A DNA stretch of 64,000 nucleotides from assembly GCA_010909165.1 (NCBI GenBank), contig MU008173.1:1276883-1340882 (forward strand). Reading direction: 5' to 3'. This document shows positions 10,956 to 22,659 of this stretch, in pieces. Made by a program: the position numbers and the translations under genes. The stretch is from Anthoceros angustus (taxonomy: Eukaryota; Streptophyta; Anthocerotopsida; Anthocerotales; Anthocerotaceae). The notes beneath the pieces are model-generated. The model did no database searches, was not told the DNA's origin, and saw only the letters and a program-made list of their open reading frames with translations. Position 1 is the stretch's first letter, and every line of letters begins with the position of its first letter.

Positions 10956-12660
10956 GTCTCGTTCCTCACTCTTGGAACTCGAATATCTACATGTGGCAAC
11001 AGGCTATTTACCTCTCACAATGAATGCGGACGGTGCATGAAGCAGGCATGCATTGGTTCAGTGTCGTTAGTCAGGCGTGCATTGGTACAGGAGCCTTCAA
11101 GAAGCCAATCCCTACACAAGGGGGTAAGCATGTCATCACGTCCTCATCAGGGATAGGCAAGACACACATTGTCAAGATCGACTGGACGTCTGTATGGCAC
11201 CATGGGCTGCCATACTCATCCGCATCTCCTTAGACTCAAACTATGGACGCCCTTCATCCTCAAGATGCGCTAGAGAGCTTGGAAATAAAGTTTTCAAATA
11301 AGACACTCAAGGTCGTCTGGAGGCTGATGAGTTTATGTGGTGCGTATAGGTTTCCAAATTATTTTAAAGAGAATTCTTACCGGATAGACACTCAAGGACC
11401 TTAGGTTTGATGAGTTTGTGTGGCACGTATAGTATCATCTATATGAATCCATCATGGATCTAGAGCTGCTGCAATAGGATTGACATCCTAACATTCTTAC
11501 ATGTGTGAAGTCGTCTCATTCATGACATGCTCACATGAAAAAAAAATTATGGACCACCTTTGGAACAATTAAGGCACATATGAACTCAATACCTTGATTT
11601 AGTCATTTTCACAATGTAAATAAGTAGACTAAAGTCTCAACACATAAGCCTTGTCTGTTAGATATTATTGGCACTCTCATTTTGATTTTGCCGTTGTGAG
11701 ATAGTTTTCCTCAATCACAGCAGCACGTATTATCATCGAATTGATTCCAATATCATTAAATAAAGCCTCTGCAGAATGTTCACAATGTTGTCAAACATGG
11801 GAGACTAAGAGACCTTATTTTGAAAAAGAGATGAGAAACCTACCTACCCACAAGAAGAGGAACAACTCATAAGGATATCAAACATGAAGATTACCAAGGA
11901 CCTCCCAAGGAGCAATAAAAAAGAGGAGCAAGCACCGTGTTGCAGGTAGCATGCTAAGAGTCTTCAACTCATTCAACTCAACCTGGCATGTCAAATAGAG
12001 AGCTATGATGCTCCAATCTACTAAATCTTTAAAACTAAGAAAATATTGGAGCACCTGTACTCTCAAGCCATTGAAAGCTGTGGACACATTGGACACTACT
12101 ACGTACCTTCATCACATAATAAGTTCAAACATCCAAAAAATGTCCATGGTCCTCCAAGGGGTTTTGGTCTGCCCAAGTTAGTGACCCTCATAGTCTCCCC
12201 AAGTTACTTGTAGCTCAGACCTATGTACATAGAAGGGATGGACGGAAGGACCCAGCAATCCCGCCTGCGGTCTCGCCTCGTCCCTCGGGCCTCACCCGAG
12301 CACACCAGGAAACCAGGAAATCAGGAAACCAGCAAACCAGCTGAGCTGTCGATCCCCATCCGAGGAGATCCACCAGTTGGTCACCTTGACTCCGTACCAT
12401 TTAGCAGCCCGACTGGGTTTAATGAAGCAGTGGAGCCTTTATCAGCTTGAGGGCAAAGTCGTACGATCGAGTTTATGGACGCCTCGCTTCGGTTTCAGAG
12501 CATCTGGCTGTGAAAATTGATGGCAGAGCTTCTAGAAAGAGAGGGCAGTGGCAGCGCGGTCACGGGCGACGGCCACGGGCGTGAGTCGTGACACACTGTA
12601 TACGACGATGATGATTGTGATTGGTGGAGGCGTGAAAACGAAAAGCAGGGAAGTGAGCGA
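10956..12660. other. Intergenic, no gene recognised
   Basis: Between the divergent amidohydrolase and remorin genes. 11230-12200 is AT-rich with only short frames; two related segments near 11315 and 11395 share AGACACTCAAGG and GATGAGTTT(A/G)TGTGG, a small duplication. At 12305-12345 there is a short GAAACCAG-type repeat. The promoter of the amidohydrolase should lie just above 10956. Confidence 0.4.
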
Positions 12661-13325
12661 ATGATGATAGCGGGGGAGGGGAGGAGAGAACGTGGGCGGG
12701 AGATAAAAATAGTGGGATATCCATTGAAAAATGTGCAAGAGGGGAATGGAAAATTGGGCATGTCAGAAGCCGCTTATCCAGAGCAGGGCAGCGAAAGACG
12801 AAAGACAGGAAGGAAGATGTGTTGGGGCCAGGCCATGCCAGGCCAGGCCAGTGATGAGAAGGCACCACAGTACCACACACTCCCCAGTCCAGGCGGGGCG
12901 CTACAGGACACAGCTGCCCTGCCCTGTCCTGTCCACTCTCCGACTGTCGCGCGTGCTTGCTTCTTGCTTCTTGCAGCTTGCAGCTTGCCCGGAGCCGCAC
13001 CGTTCCCCGCCTTGCTTTCCTCCACCCGACAAGACGCGCTCGCCGGGCGAAGAAGTGGCCCATGTCCGACCCCGACCCCGACTCCGAATCCGACTCCCTC
13101 TCCCTCTCCCTCTCCTCCCCGAGTGGACCGGCTTCGGCTCCGGCTCCGGCTCCGGCTCCCCGGCTGCTGGCTGGGTCTGGCTCGTCCGCAGGGAAAGGAA
13201 AAGCAGCCCCCAGCCCCTCGGTCCCCCTCGGAGTCCCTGCATTGGCATGGTGAGGCTGCAGTTCCTGCTCCTGCTCCTGCTCCAGCTCCCGCTCCCCCTC
13301 CCGCTCCCGCTGCAGCTGCTCTCCG
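12661..13325. promoter_or_regulatory. Remorin upstream region with pyrimidine-rich and hexanucleotide repeats
   Basis: GC-rich sequence with GGCCA repeats (12825-12853), a CTCCCT/CCGACT tract (13060-13120), CGGCTC repeats (13130-13160) and CTGCTC/GCTCCC repeats (13265-13318). Several frames stay open through it only because the repeat units are multiples of three. A polypyrimidine plus-strand 5' leader is likely. I cannot place the transcription start. Confidence 0.4.
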
Positions 13326-15068
13326 ATGCCTGAGGCGGCTGCGGGACTGGACGCCCCGGAGGCGGACGCCGGGGCGGCGGGGGAGTTCGATTTCAGAACT
13401 GCAGCTCGCTTCGCAGGGGAGGGGAACGGGAACGGGAACGGGAGCGGGAACGGGAACGGGAACGGGAACGGGGAGTGGTCGCCCTTGCACCCGCGGGCTC
13501 TGCCGGGGGCCGCCGGGAATGGAGCTCCTGGAGGGGATGCCAGGCTCAAGGCGCTCAAGGAGGCGCAGAAGCAGCAGCAGCAGCAGATGTGGAAGTGGCC
13601 TTTGTATCCTGGCACTCCCGCTAGGAATTTCGCGCAGTCGCAGCCGCAGCCGCAGCCGGCCGTGGCTATGGCGGAGAAGCGGGCCGTCGGGGTGGAGGCG
13701 CCTTCCGGAGGAAATGTGCCGCAGAGGTTCGGTGCTGTGAAATTCAATACTGCCATCGCGGTGAAGCCGCCTCGGTCCAAGTGGGACGACGCGGAGAAGT
13801 GGCTGGTGAACACGGGAGCCGGGGATTCCCCTGCGCATCCGCAACAGCAGCAACAACTGTTACAGCAGCAACAGCCACAGCAACAACATCTGATTCTGCA
13901 GCAACAGCAGCAGCAGATGCAGGTGCAGGTGCAGCTGCAGAGCAAGTACCTTCGGGCAAGAGGAGGAGGCTCGTCCTCGATTGCGGAGAGCTCGGATGGA
14001 GAAACCGGATCCTCTCGCACTGCGGAGTTCGTGTTTCCCACGGCGGGGGCCGGGGCTGTCCCGGCGGCCACCTCCCCACCTCCCAGGCACAAGCAGCTTC
14101 TGCAGCAGCCGCCCCGGCGGAACGCGGGGACGGGGATGTCGGGGAGGTTCTTCTCCGCAGAGGATGTGCCGAAGAGGAGTGCGCGGCCGGCCGCGGAGCA
14201 GGAGGCGGAGGCGGAGGCGGGGGGAAGCGCCCTGTTGGATGCTGCGGAGGACGGGATCGGTAGCTCCATGGGAAGCGAGGCGTTCAAGGACAAATTCGCG
14301 GACTCCGTGGTGGAGCAGCAGCCGCAACCGCAGCCGCAGTCACCGCAGGCGCAGGAAGGTCAGATTGTGGTGTCGCACCGGGACATGGGGACACAAATGA
14401 CTCCCATTCCCAGCCAGCGGGCGTCCAGATGCGCCACGCCGGGCCGGGCCAACTCGCCGTCCCGCCACAACACGCCGTCCCGGAGGTCCGCGTCGCTGGG
14501 ATCCATCTGCCTGGACCTGATCGAGCTGCAGACCTGTCACCTGGCCAAGCTGGAGCTGCGGCAGCTCTCGGAGGGCGTGGAGGGACCGGGGGGCGCCATG
14601 CTCGTAAACGGCCAGGGCGCGGAGCACGGCAGCAGCAACTGGAGCACCAAGGAGGAGGAGGAGGCGGAGAGCAGCAAGCGGCTGCGCCAGATCGACCTGG
14701 CCGAGGTGCGCAAGAGCGTGATCGAGGCCCGCACTGCGGCGTGGCAGGAGGCCGAGCAGGCCAAGTACCTGGCCAGGTTCAAGCGGGAGGAGGTGAAAAT
14801 TCAGGCGTGGGAGAATCACAAACGGGCGCAGGCGGAGGCGGAGATGAAGCGCATCGAGGTGAAGCTGGAGAAGATGCGGTCCCACGCCAACGAGAAGGCC
14901 ATGAACAGGCTCGTGTCCGCCCATCGGAAAGCCGAGGACATGCGCGCCATGGCTCAAGCGAAGCGCAGCGAGGCTGCTGCTAAGACCGTTGCTGGAGCCC
15001 AGCAAATTCGCCAGACGGGCCGCATCCCGCATCGTCCTTCATGCTTCTCGTCCTCCTGCGCCTCCTGA
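13326..15068 (+). CDS. Remorin family protein (long N-terminal type)
   Basis: A 580-residue single open frame. The N-terminal ~350 residues are low complexity: a Gly-Asn run coded by GGGAAC repeats (13420-13475), then Gln-rich stretches. DMGTQMTPIPS near residue 353 is the conserved motif of the long plant remorins (Arabidopsis At1g30320/At2g02170 type). The C-terminal remorin domain spans about 463-575: a charged coiled coil with AWQEAEQAKYLARFKREE and the closing QIRQTGRIP. The last residues are Cys/Ser-rich, as in the membrane-anchoring, S-acylated C-termini of remorins. Remorins scaffold plasma-membrane nanodomains. The start is the first ATG after an in-frame stop at 13251; an unseen upstream exon is possible. 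Confidence 0.88.
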   Translation: MPEAAAGLDAPEADAGAAGEFDFRTAARFAGEGNGNGNGSGNGNGNGNGEWSPLHPRALPGAAGNGAPGGDARLKALKEAQKQQQQQMWKWPLYPGTPARNFAQSQPQPQPAVAMAEKRAVGVEAPSGGNVPQRFGAVKFNTAIAVKPPRSKWDDAEKWLVNTGAGDSPAHPQQQQQLLQQQQPQQQHLILQQQQQQMQVQVQLQSKYLRARGGGSSSIAESSDGETGSSRTAEFVFPTAGAGAVPAATSPPPRHKQLLQQPPRRNAGTGMSGRFFSAEDVPKRSARPAAEQEAEAEAGGSALLDAAEDGIGSSMGSEAFKDKFADSVVEQQPQPQPQSPQAQEGQIVVSHRDMGTQMTPIPSQRASRCATPGRANSPSRHNTPSRRSASLGSICLDLIELQTCHLAKLELRQLSEGVEGPGGAMLVNGQGAEHGSSNWSTKEEEEAESSKRLRQIDLAEVRKSVIEARTAAWQEAEQAKYLARFKREEVKIQAWENHKRAQAEAEMKRIEVKLEKMRSHANEKAMNRLVSAHRKAEDMRAMAQAKRSEAAAKTVAGAQQIRQTGRIPHRPSCFSSSCAS

Positions 15069-15499
15069 TCTCCTGACCCTCATCTCTTCACTCTTCTGGC
15101 TGCTGGCTGATTTTTTGTTCAAGGCTTGTTAGCAACTTTATTCAAGTAACTCTTCTCTTCACTCTCCTGGCTGCTAGCTGATTTTTCTCAAGGCTTGCTA
15201 GCTACTTTACTCATTTACTTGTCTTCAGCTGCTTGATAGTTGTAATATGCCGCAAGGAGCGTAGGTAGCAGAACTGAGTGCAGATGGTTACCCTAAGCTT
15301 TTAGAAGCTTGTAGACCTTCTACTTGTCTAAAGCTTGCTTGCACGTATTGCTCTACATACTGCGTACAGACAGGGAATACTGGAGATTGTCTCCACTTCA
15401 AAACTGAGCAGTCTTTTAGCGCTTGTTGCACTAAATGACGTGACTGCCTAAAAGGAATCCTGACATACCTCTTTCCATCACAGCCCTAGCCAGTAGCCA
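15069..15499. other. Remorin 3' flank with ~62-bp tandem duplication
   Basis: Two near-identical copies of a segment with CTGGCTGCTGGCTGATTTTT lie at about 15087-15145 and 15150-15208. The remainder is the shared 3' region of two converging genes. Confidence 0.5.
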
Positions 15500-16815
15500 T
15501 CAAGAGACAACCTTCTGCAGAAACTTATCTGTGGAGCTCTCCTTCTGTTCTTCTAGATCATGTGCAGAAAGCAACTCCTTCACCTCCTCATCTGCTACGG
15601 GGCCTGGGGGAGGGGGCGGTGCAGGGCCTGACACAGTCTGTTGATACAGAACTCCTCCGAAAATACAGACCAAAAGAGCCAGAATGCCCAGGGGGGACGC
15701 ATGCTTGTTCCACATAAGCACGTTTATGACAACCGTGAGCAGCTTGTTTACTACTCCAACCACGGTATAAGCTGTAGCTGAGATTGCCTTCCGAGCCGAA
15801 AAGCCGAAGAAGGAGATACTCAGCCCAAACACGCAGGAGGCAAGCACAGGGAGAACCACTCCTGGTGACAGCCAGTTCGATTGCGACCACATGGTAAATA
15901 TCTCCCTTTCCTCTCCCATGACCAGTAGCGTGGGAGGGAAGAATGCCTGCACATCACGTGACTCGTGATCAGTCGCACATACGAGCATCAGGCGTCATGG
16001 CATTCGTGATGGTGCCGAGAAGGGTTCCGAAACTAAAAGAGGTATTGGTGTGTACCAGAGCGATAAGATTATTGTACAAAACTAAGCCCCACGTTTTGAG
16101 CCCCACTGTCATGACCACATGCTTGATATACACCATCTGCAGAAACAGTTGGCAAGCTGTGAGCGCGCCTGTGCGGAAACCGAGTCAGGAGTAGTAGGCG
16201 GCAAAGATCGGAGTAGAAAATACCTCGAATGTGATGGTGGCTAGGTAGGACAAGGCCCAGAAGTAGGCAGTCACGGTGAACTGGGAGTCAGAAAGCACAT
16301 AGGCAACTGCACCCGCCAGAATCACTAGCAAGGAGCCGAAAGTGCTCCGGGAGGGCCAAGGCCTCCCCATGAAGAACGAGTCCGCTATAGCCACCATCAG
16401 AGGTGTTGACGATCGAAACACAATAAACGTCTGCATTACACAGCAAGAAGCCGCGTGGTGAGCGCATCAGCCTGGCAAACACAAAGGGAAAACCTAACAA
16501 TGCATGAGACTGTGCATCTCATTGATGTACCTCGACGTTGGCGTGCTTCAACAACTCTGTGTTGGTGAAGATGGCAACGTAAAAGACGGCGGCAGCAGGG
16601 AGAAACTTCTTAATCATCTCCCAGCTTATGGCATCGTGCTCCACCACCTTGAACTTCCCCAAGACGAGCACCACCAGAGTACACGCGAGGTACTGCAGCG
16701 CCGTGAGCACGGCAGGGAAGGGGAACACGGTCACCGCATACTTGTTGATGATGGCCAGCATGCTGGAGCTGAAGGCATAGCCGAACACCACGGTTCCCAC
16801 GGCTAGGAAATTCAT
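15500..16815 (-). CDS. GFT1: Golgi nucleotide-sugar transporter, GONST4/GFT1 type
   Basis: Four exons on the minus strand: 16531-16815, 16224-16430, 16056-16136, 15500-15946. All junctions are phase 0 and GT-AG, giving 339 residues (Arabidopsis GONST4/GFT1 has 341). The sequence follows GONST4 throughout: FGYAFSSS, LLTALQYLACT, FLPAAAVFY, LLKHANVETFIVFRS, EMVYIKHVV, LYNNLIAL, then ISATAYTVVGVVNKLLTVVIN and GGVLYQQ. About ten membrane segments of the drug/metabolite transporter fold are evident. In Arabidopsis this protein carries GDP-fucose into the Golgi; close relatives carry GDP-mannose, so substrate is inferred. An upstream in-frame ATG at 16917 would add 34 residues, but 16815 gives the family-like start. 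The C-tail is acidic with a Pro run. Confidence 0.93.
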
Positions 16816-19800
16816 GGTGCCCCTCCTGCTCGGAAGCAATGCAGCAAGCTCCTGGAATAAAACCTGCTCTACCAAACTGAGGCGCAGCGACGTGCTGTGC
16901 ACCACAGTCTCGAGCACGGCATCATCCTCAAGCTCACCCCAGTGTCACCCGATCTTCGCCACCGCCTCCAGAAGTCCGCACAGGCCGCATTCACCTTCCG
17001 AGCTACGCAATTCCCGTTGGTGGCAAAATGCGAGAAACCTGATTCACGATTGAGGTGCGCGCTGCGCCGGAACCCGCAACCCGCAACCCGCAACCCACGG
17101 CTTTCAGCGTTCCGAGAATAGTCGGGGACGTGCTTAGCGTGGGACAAGGTGGGAAGAACGAAAGAATTCGTCAACGTCTCCGCCGCTTCTCACTGGTCCG
17201 ATCGGTCACTCCTTCTCCGGGGCATGTTGTCGTCACGAACGCCGCTTCACGACTGGAGTGAATATCTTTTGCGTGATTAAATTGCGACAGCTTTTTCCTT
17301 TCCTTTTCCACATGGTCACTACCAACCATGTATGTACTGGTAGGATACGAACTGGTTCACAGGCATTTCAGACAATAAGCAAAACCATAGCACAAAACCG
17401 CCAAAAGCAGTTATTCGAATAAGCAGAAATAAAATATGTACAAAGCTGGCACCAAAACGATGCCAGAAATGCCTATGGGTAGGTACTACCTGGGCGGTCA
17501 GGCCCCGCCAGTCCAAGCACGAGATGCCTTTATTCCTTACTCCTGGCAAACCAACTACCTACATACTTGGCACTCTCTACCTCTGTAAGCCAAGGACTGG
17601 CCAGGCCGCCAGATAGCTCTTGACACGCTTCAGAACTGAACATCAGCCTTCCCATATCCTTGTCCGCATAGATGAACCTGCACCACTAAGCAGCTTGGGC
17701 ACATGGGCTGTCGCATGCGTGCAAGCATATGGCCACCTCAGGACTGACCGCGCCCAACACAGCGCATGACACGAGAGGGCACGATCTGGAATAAGCCTGC
17801 CTGAAAAGACCTGACCGCCACAATACGCGTAGCAATTCTGGGCACCAAGCCGTCGCCCTCTGCAAAACAAAGTTAAATGGGTGGGGCGCCTGCGTGCGTC
17901 TGCTTGTGGCTTGTCCCATTCTGTACCAGCCATTTGCGAAACACACAAAGGGGAGATACCCAAAGACCACTCAGAGAGCACAGCTTAAACAAATCATGCC
18001 AAATGTAATGGGCCACCAGCAATAGAACAGCAGGGTTAGCATCGACCGCACAACTGGGATGTACCAATTCCCCGGCCAGTGTACTTGTCGCCAGTGGCAT
18101 CGCCTACGCCTGTTGGCAAGCTCCATTATCTCACAATCCCGTTCACAGATGACCTCCGTCGCAGACACAGCCACTCCAGCCACTCAGAGGCCAGCAGAGA
18201 CCTGAAACGGTGGGACTTGTGGCCTTACATTGTCACAAACTTGTGCACGGGCACACTCCTCCCAAGTTTTGGACATTCCCCCGGCCCCCTCAACCCAATA
18301 CCCAAAAATAAACAATCTAAAACAAAGGGTGTCAATCTGAAGAGAACAGGAACTCGTACAACTCCATTCTAAACTTCAAAAGCAACCTGATAGACAATGG
18401 TATGCCTTTCAAAAAAACTTGAAAGCGTTCACAACTACCATTGAAGGCAAGCAACAACAGGTAAGAACTCGAGGTCATGATCTTGGCAGCGGACAGCCGG
18501 CCAACAGATCAGAGGGTCCAGTACAGAGCCTGCTGGAGGGGTGACTATTGGCTGGGAAGGGAGCAGAGCTTGTAAGACCCAGACAAAACTTCCGGTGTTA
18601 ATCATAGATACACAGGTGTGAGGTTTGGTTAGCTCTTGGGTGGTGGGTGGCACCCACCAATCCATACATCACATGAAATAGACGGATCACACCACATCCA
18701 TGTCATTCAAGTGTCAAAACTTATTCTCAAGCAAACTTCAAACCTTAGGGTGCATGCATGACAGGACTCACAACAACAGCAAGAGCAAGACCAACTATGC
18801 ACAGTTCGACACGTAGCAGCGGAAAACCAGATATCCAATATGATAAGAGAAATCGGGATTACAAAGTGCGAAGATGCACATATCAACTTAGTACACAACC
18901 ACGGACGAAAGAGACTCGTGCCGTACCGAACTGTGCAGTAGCTGTGCTCCATCTACCACATGTCACTGGACCTGTAGGGAACTTCTTCAAGGCTCACTCT
19001 CATGACAGGCAGGAAGAATATACACAATGTGGCCAGAACGTGGGGTTATACATAGTCTCCACAAGATTGCAACCAGTCTAAAAGCCTAAGACAGAGACCG
19101 AATTTAGAGTTGCAAGGTCAGCTCCTCTTGTCCAAAGCCAATCTTTTGGCACATGTACACTCTCCAAAGGAGGGGAACTATGGTTAAGAAAACATGTGAT
19201 ATATGCACACATTGTGCAAACGTGTTTTGTCATCCAAGAGCCACCTTTGAAGAGAAACAAGGTGACGAAGATCTGCTACTGGGCTGAGAAGCAGGAATAA
19301 CTTGTCAAGGCACACAGTCCTTTTCTCAGAAATGTTACCAAAAAAGACAACTGCCAGACACAGTTCTCCTCCTTCTGTTCCATTTGTCTCCACTCATTAG
19401 AAACCCAAATTAGTACGTCACGAACTCAAAGGCTTGAGCGATATCCCACATCAATGGAGAAGGGAAGCAATGGATCTGATCGGATAGGCGAGGACGCAGG
19501 AAAACTGGCCAAGATCAAGAGAAGAAGGCCGAATGTGACAGGTGACAAGATATGAGACCAGGACGGGTTTTGTGGCAGGACAGATGGAAGTCCTTATACA
19601 ACAGGCACATCTAGCCCTACACACAAGAGATATGTATACCCAAGAGAGTGTCCACGGGAGGCCAGAGGGGATAGAGACGGGACGGAACGAGAGGAAGCTG
19701 CAGTAATAAGTCTCCTGCACATCGTTCACAGCTCACCTAGCCTCTGGCAGGAAAGTGGGGCAGACTTACAGAGAGGTAGTAGTAATTAGGCGGTCTTGGT

Positions 19801-19887
19801 TGAGCTCCATAATCCACCCCCTTTCGTAAGAAGTCATCGAGCAGACAGGCAGCAACCAATAAGGTTTCCAATTACGACATATCAGCT
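16816..19887. other. Intergenic between GFT1-like and trihelix genes
   Basis: About 3 kb. The first 300 bases should hold the transporter promoter; a CCCGCAA triplet repeat lies at about 17073-17096. The rest (17.3-19.9 kb) has only short frames on either strand. The last ~400 bases are probably the 3' untranslated region of the trihelix gene. No RNA gene was recognised. Confidence 0.35.
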
Positions 19888-21771
19888 TCACTTGATCGCA
19901 TTGTCGGGTGCCTGTGCCTGTGCCTGTGAGAACTTAAAGCCGATCACTGCAGCAATGTTCTGATTGAGAAGTGCGAACCCCTCCAAGAGCTTCTCCAGCT
20001 TGTCATTCACTCGCTCAAGCACACAAAGCTGAGGCCTGCGGCTTTCCTCCCCAGTGTGCCCCGTCCTCTCCACATGCTCCATGTGCTGCGTCAGCAGGTC
20101 CATCATCAGCTCAGCTCGATACTTCATGGCCTCCTCCCTCTTCTCCGAAGCCTCCAGCTGCGCCTTCATCAACATTTGCATCTCCTTCAGAGAAGAGCTG
20201 ATGCCGCGGGTCTTCTTCTCAACAGGATTCACACAGCCGGGGTCGTTGGCAGAATACAGGATATCCTCTCTCCCAAAATCCGCCGCGAACGCATCACCAC
20301 CGTCCTCCAACCGAGGGTCCCCGCCAAACACGTCTCCCTTGGAATCAAGATTGAGATACTTGTCCTCCAAGGCGTGCGCAACGGGAATCGCCCTGGCGTC
20401 TTGCGATGCCCCAGCCGCATACCCGGACCCGGCAGCAGCCAAGCGGGGAAGCGGAGTGAGGTTCTTCCCCGACACCTCGTACCAAACATCATAAAACTTA
20501 GGCTTGAGAAGCTCCCGCCCGGCAATGCTAGGATTCCAGGACGGCTCTGAGCGTGCAATCTTAGCAGAGAGATACCTGTAGTCCGTGCACTCCCGCCTCA
20601 CGCTCCAGTACTTGCTCTGGCACTGCTTCTTGGAGAAGTGCTTACCGAACCTCTCCTGCATGGCCTTGAGGATGGGAGTCCACTTCTTCTGGTACTTCAC
20701 CTGGCCGTTGCTCTCCTCCCACAGCCGCTGGTGGATGGCGTCGTAGGTCCGGAAGAGGAACTTGACGGACTCGTCCGTCCACGTGATGGCCTGATCCGGG
20801 GACGCGCTCTTCCTCTCGTTCTTCTTCTTCTTCTTCCCATCGCCGCCGGCCCCGGCCTCCCTCGATGTCTCCTTGCTGCTGGATCCGCTGTAGAGCGCGG
20901 AAGGGGAGCAGAGGCCGGGCGCCGCCTCCGCCTCCTCCACGCCCCCGCGTTTGCGCTTCTTTTTCTTCTTCTTGCCGTCCTCGGACTCGTCCACGTCCGA
21001 CTCGTCGTCCCTGGCTCCCACCCGCTTGGCCTTCCTCCGCCCGGGCTCCTTCCCCGCCAGGCCCTTGTCCCCGTGCCGCTGCAGCGGGTCCTCCCTGGGA
21101 GACGTCCTCTTGGCCGAGCGGGCCCGCGCGGGCTCCTCCTCCTCCTCAAACGGGATGTCACTGCGGTTGCTGAATTCCGGACTCCCGGTGGAGTTCTCAC
21201 TGCCCTCGCCGCCTTCCATCTGTCCCTCTCCCTTGAGGAATGCGCGGCCGGCCGCGCCCCCGCCGCCGCTCCTCATGATGCTGTCCACCACCACGCCCTC
21301 GCTCTGCACGAGGTGCTGCCACGCCGAGGACGCCAGGAACTGCTCGGAGAAACCCGGCAGAATCTGCTGCAGCGGCGAGCCCTGCAGCAGCAGCTGGCCG
21401 GCCGCTCCGCTCGCGGAGCCCGGCTGCTGCATCCAGCCCGCGCCGGGCAGGCCTGGGGCCCCGGATCCGATTCCGCACCCGCCGCTCACCGTCCATCCCG
21501 GCCCGTAGAGCTGCGAGAAGAAGGAGGCCCCGGCGGACGGCGAGAAGGGCGCGGGCACGAAGAATGAGGGCAGGAGGCCCGGGCGGAAGCCGGCGTCGTC
21601 CCCCGAGCTGCCGGAGGTCCCGGAATCCTGCTTCTGCAGATGCTGCGCCTGCTCCGCCCACAGGCACTCCTGCTCTTCCAGCTGCACTTGCAGCGGCCCA
21701 TCGCGCAGCGCCTCGTCCGGAGACGGCGAGGACGCGGACTCGGACCTCGCCAGCTTCATGCTCTCACACAT
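19888..21771 (-). CDS. Trihelix (Myb/SANT-like) DNA-binding protein
   Basis: Intronless frame of 627 residues from ATG 21771 (an in-frame ATG at 21759 is also usable). The N-terminal half is Gly/Ala/Ser-rich. Lys clusters at about residues 260-275 and 305-312 (KKKKKKRKR and KKKKK) are nuclear localisation signals. Residues ~325-437 form a Myb/SANT-like trihelix domain: ITWTDESVKFLF, a conserved W in KKWTPILKAM, FSKKQCQSKYW, then FYDVWYEV. The C-terminus (~520-610) is a predicted coiled coil (EMQMLMKAQLEASEKREE) for dimerisation. Probably a nuclear transcription regulator; target genes cannot be read from sequence. Confidence 0.85.
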   Translation of the reverse strand: MCESMKLARSESASSPSPDEALRDGPLQVQLEEQECLWAEQAQHLQKQDSGTSGSSGDDAGFRPGLLPSFFVPAPFSPSAGASFFSQLYGPGWTVSGGCGIGSGAPGLPGAGWMQQPGSASGAAGQLLLQGSPLQQILPGFSEQFLASSAWQHLVQSEGVVVDSIMRSGGGGAAGRAFLKGEGQMEGGEGSENSTGSPEFSNRSDIPFEEEEEPARARSAKRTSPREDPLQRHGDKGLAGKEPGRRKAKRVGARDDESDVDESEDGKKKKKKRKRGGVEEAEAAPGLCSPSALYSGSSSKETSREAGAGGDGKKKKKNERKSASPDQAITWTDESVKFLFRTYDAIHQRLWEESNGQVKYQKKWTPILKAMQERFGKHFSKKQCQSKYWSVRRECTDYRYLSAKIARSEPSWNPSIAGRELLKPKFYDVWYEVSGKNLTPLPRLAAAGSGYAAGASQDARAIPVAHALEDKYLNLDSKGDVFGGDPRLEDGGDAFAADFGREDILYSANDPGCVNPVEKKTRGISSSLKEMQMLMKAQLEASEKREEAMKYRAELMMDLLTQHMEHVERTGHTGEESRRPQLCVLERVNDKLEKLLEGFALLNQNIAAVIGFKFSQAQAQAPDNAIK

Positions 21772-22220
21772 TCCCGTCTACCCGCACGCACCACGCTGCC
21801 AAAACCCCGGAATCCCACCCTGCCACCCCCTCGCCGTTCCGTTCCTGGTCCGCACCCCGTTGCGGATATTCCACGCCTCCGCGCACATGGGCAACCTATC
21901 CCGCATTTTCGCCCTATACTTTTCATGCCTGCCCCATTATCTTATCTACCTATGTACGTACGTATCACTTTTAACCCAGCCACGGAGCCACAGGGCCACA
22001 GGGCCACCACCAAGTTTCTAATTACAGTCCACGTGAGGACTTGAGCTCGTTTAAAAGTCTGATAATCTGGTCAATTGTAAATGCAAGTATTAAAAACTTT
22101 GATCACCTTATCCATTGTAAATACAAGTGCATTTACGTAGGCTGAGAGGAGTGCTGCCATCTCAAGTCAAACATCAATGAACTCAAGATCTCCTACTTAG
22201 TGGAGGTAGAAGCTTTAACC
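21772..22220. other. Trihelix promoter region and flank
   Basis: GC-rich just above the start codon, switching to AT-rich after about 21900. Contains a GCCACAGG triplet-like repeat (21980-22003). No gene. Confidence 0.35.
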
Positions 22221-22290
22221 AACAACAACAACAACTTTATTTGTCATGGGTCGGAGATAGTACACAGCGTAAACGAGGAGCTATCTAAGA
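22221..22290 (-). mobile_element. Short LINE 3' end with (TTG)n tail
   Basis: On the minus strand this reads TAGCTCCTCG...CTATCTCCGACCCATGAC, AAATAAAGTTGTTGTTGTTG. The same end is seen at 44575-44660, where it closes a LINE coding fragment. Only about 60-70 bp of the element remain here. Confidence 0.55.
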
Positions 22291-22364
22291 TGGTTTTGTC
22301 AAAAATTCTTAAAGACATCCTAATGTTTTGAAAACTGGCATGAGTACAACAAATAAGAGTGTTC

Positions 22365-22545
22365 GACCCTATGGCGTACTCTGGATAAGGAATTGCATGA
22401 GTACGATTGCATGAGTACGACAAATGAGAGTGCCTGACCCAATGGCGTACTCTGGGTAAAGGAATTGCATCACGAGAGTGCCTGACCCTATGTGTACTCT
22501 GGATAAGGAATTGCATGAGTACAACAAATGAAAGTACCTTGCATT
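22365..22545. repeat. Tandem repeat, ~70-bp units
   Basis: Imperfect units each carrying GCGTACTCTGGATAAGGAAT, GCATGAGTAC and GAGAGTGCCTGACCC. About two and a half copies, with the third decayed. Confidence 0.7.
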
Positions 22546-22659
22546 TACTCTAGTTGCCATTACTTTGGAAGACATATAAACTAATATACAAACTTGACAT
22601 TGTCGTACCATATACAATCCACCATTTAGACCGAGTAAAAATATTATTTAATTTCCATC

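Noticed and set aside
12560-14293. 577-codon minus-strand frame opposite the remorin gene
   Set aside because: It is open because of the Gln/Gly repeats and GC bias of the plus-strand gene; the composition is Cys/Pro/Phe repeats with no domain, while the plus strand has conserved remorin motifs.
15947-16055. Longer exon 3 of the GONST4-like gene reading through to about 15980
   Set aside because: Splicing at 16056/15946 keeps phase 0 and restores the conserved LYNNLIAL-to-VLPVLASCVFG alignment; the longer reading does not join in frame.
20638-21567. 309-codon plus-strand frame inside the trihelix gene
   Set aside because: Antisense shadow of the trihelix coding sequence, Leu/Pro/Arg-rich with no domain.
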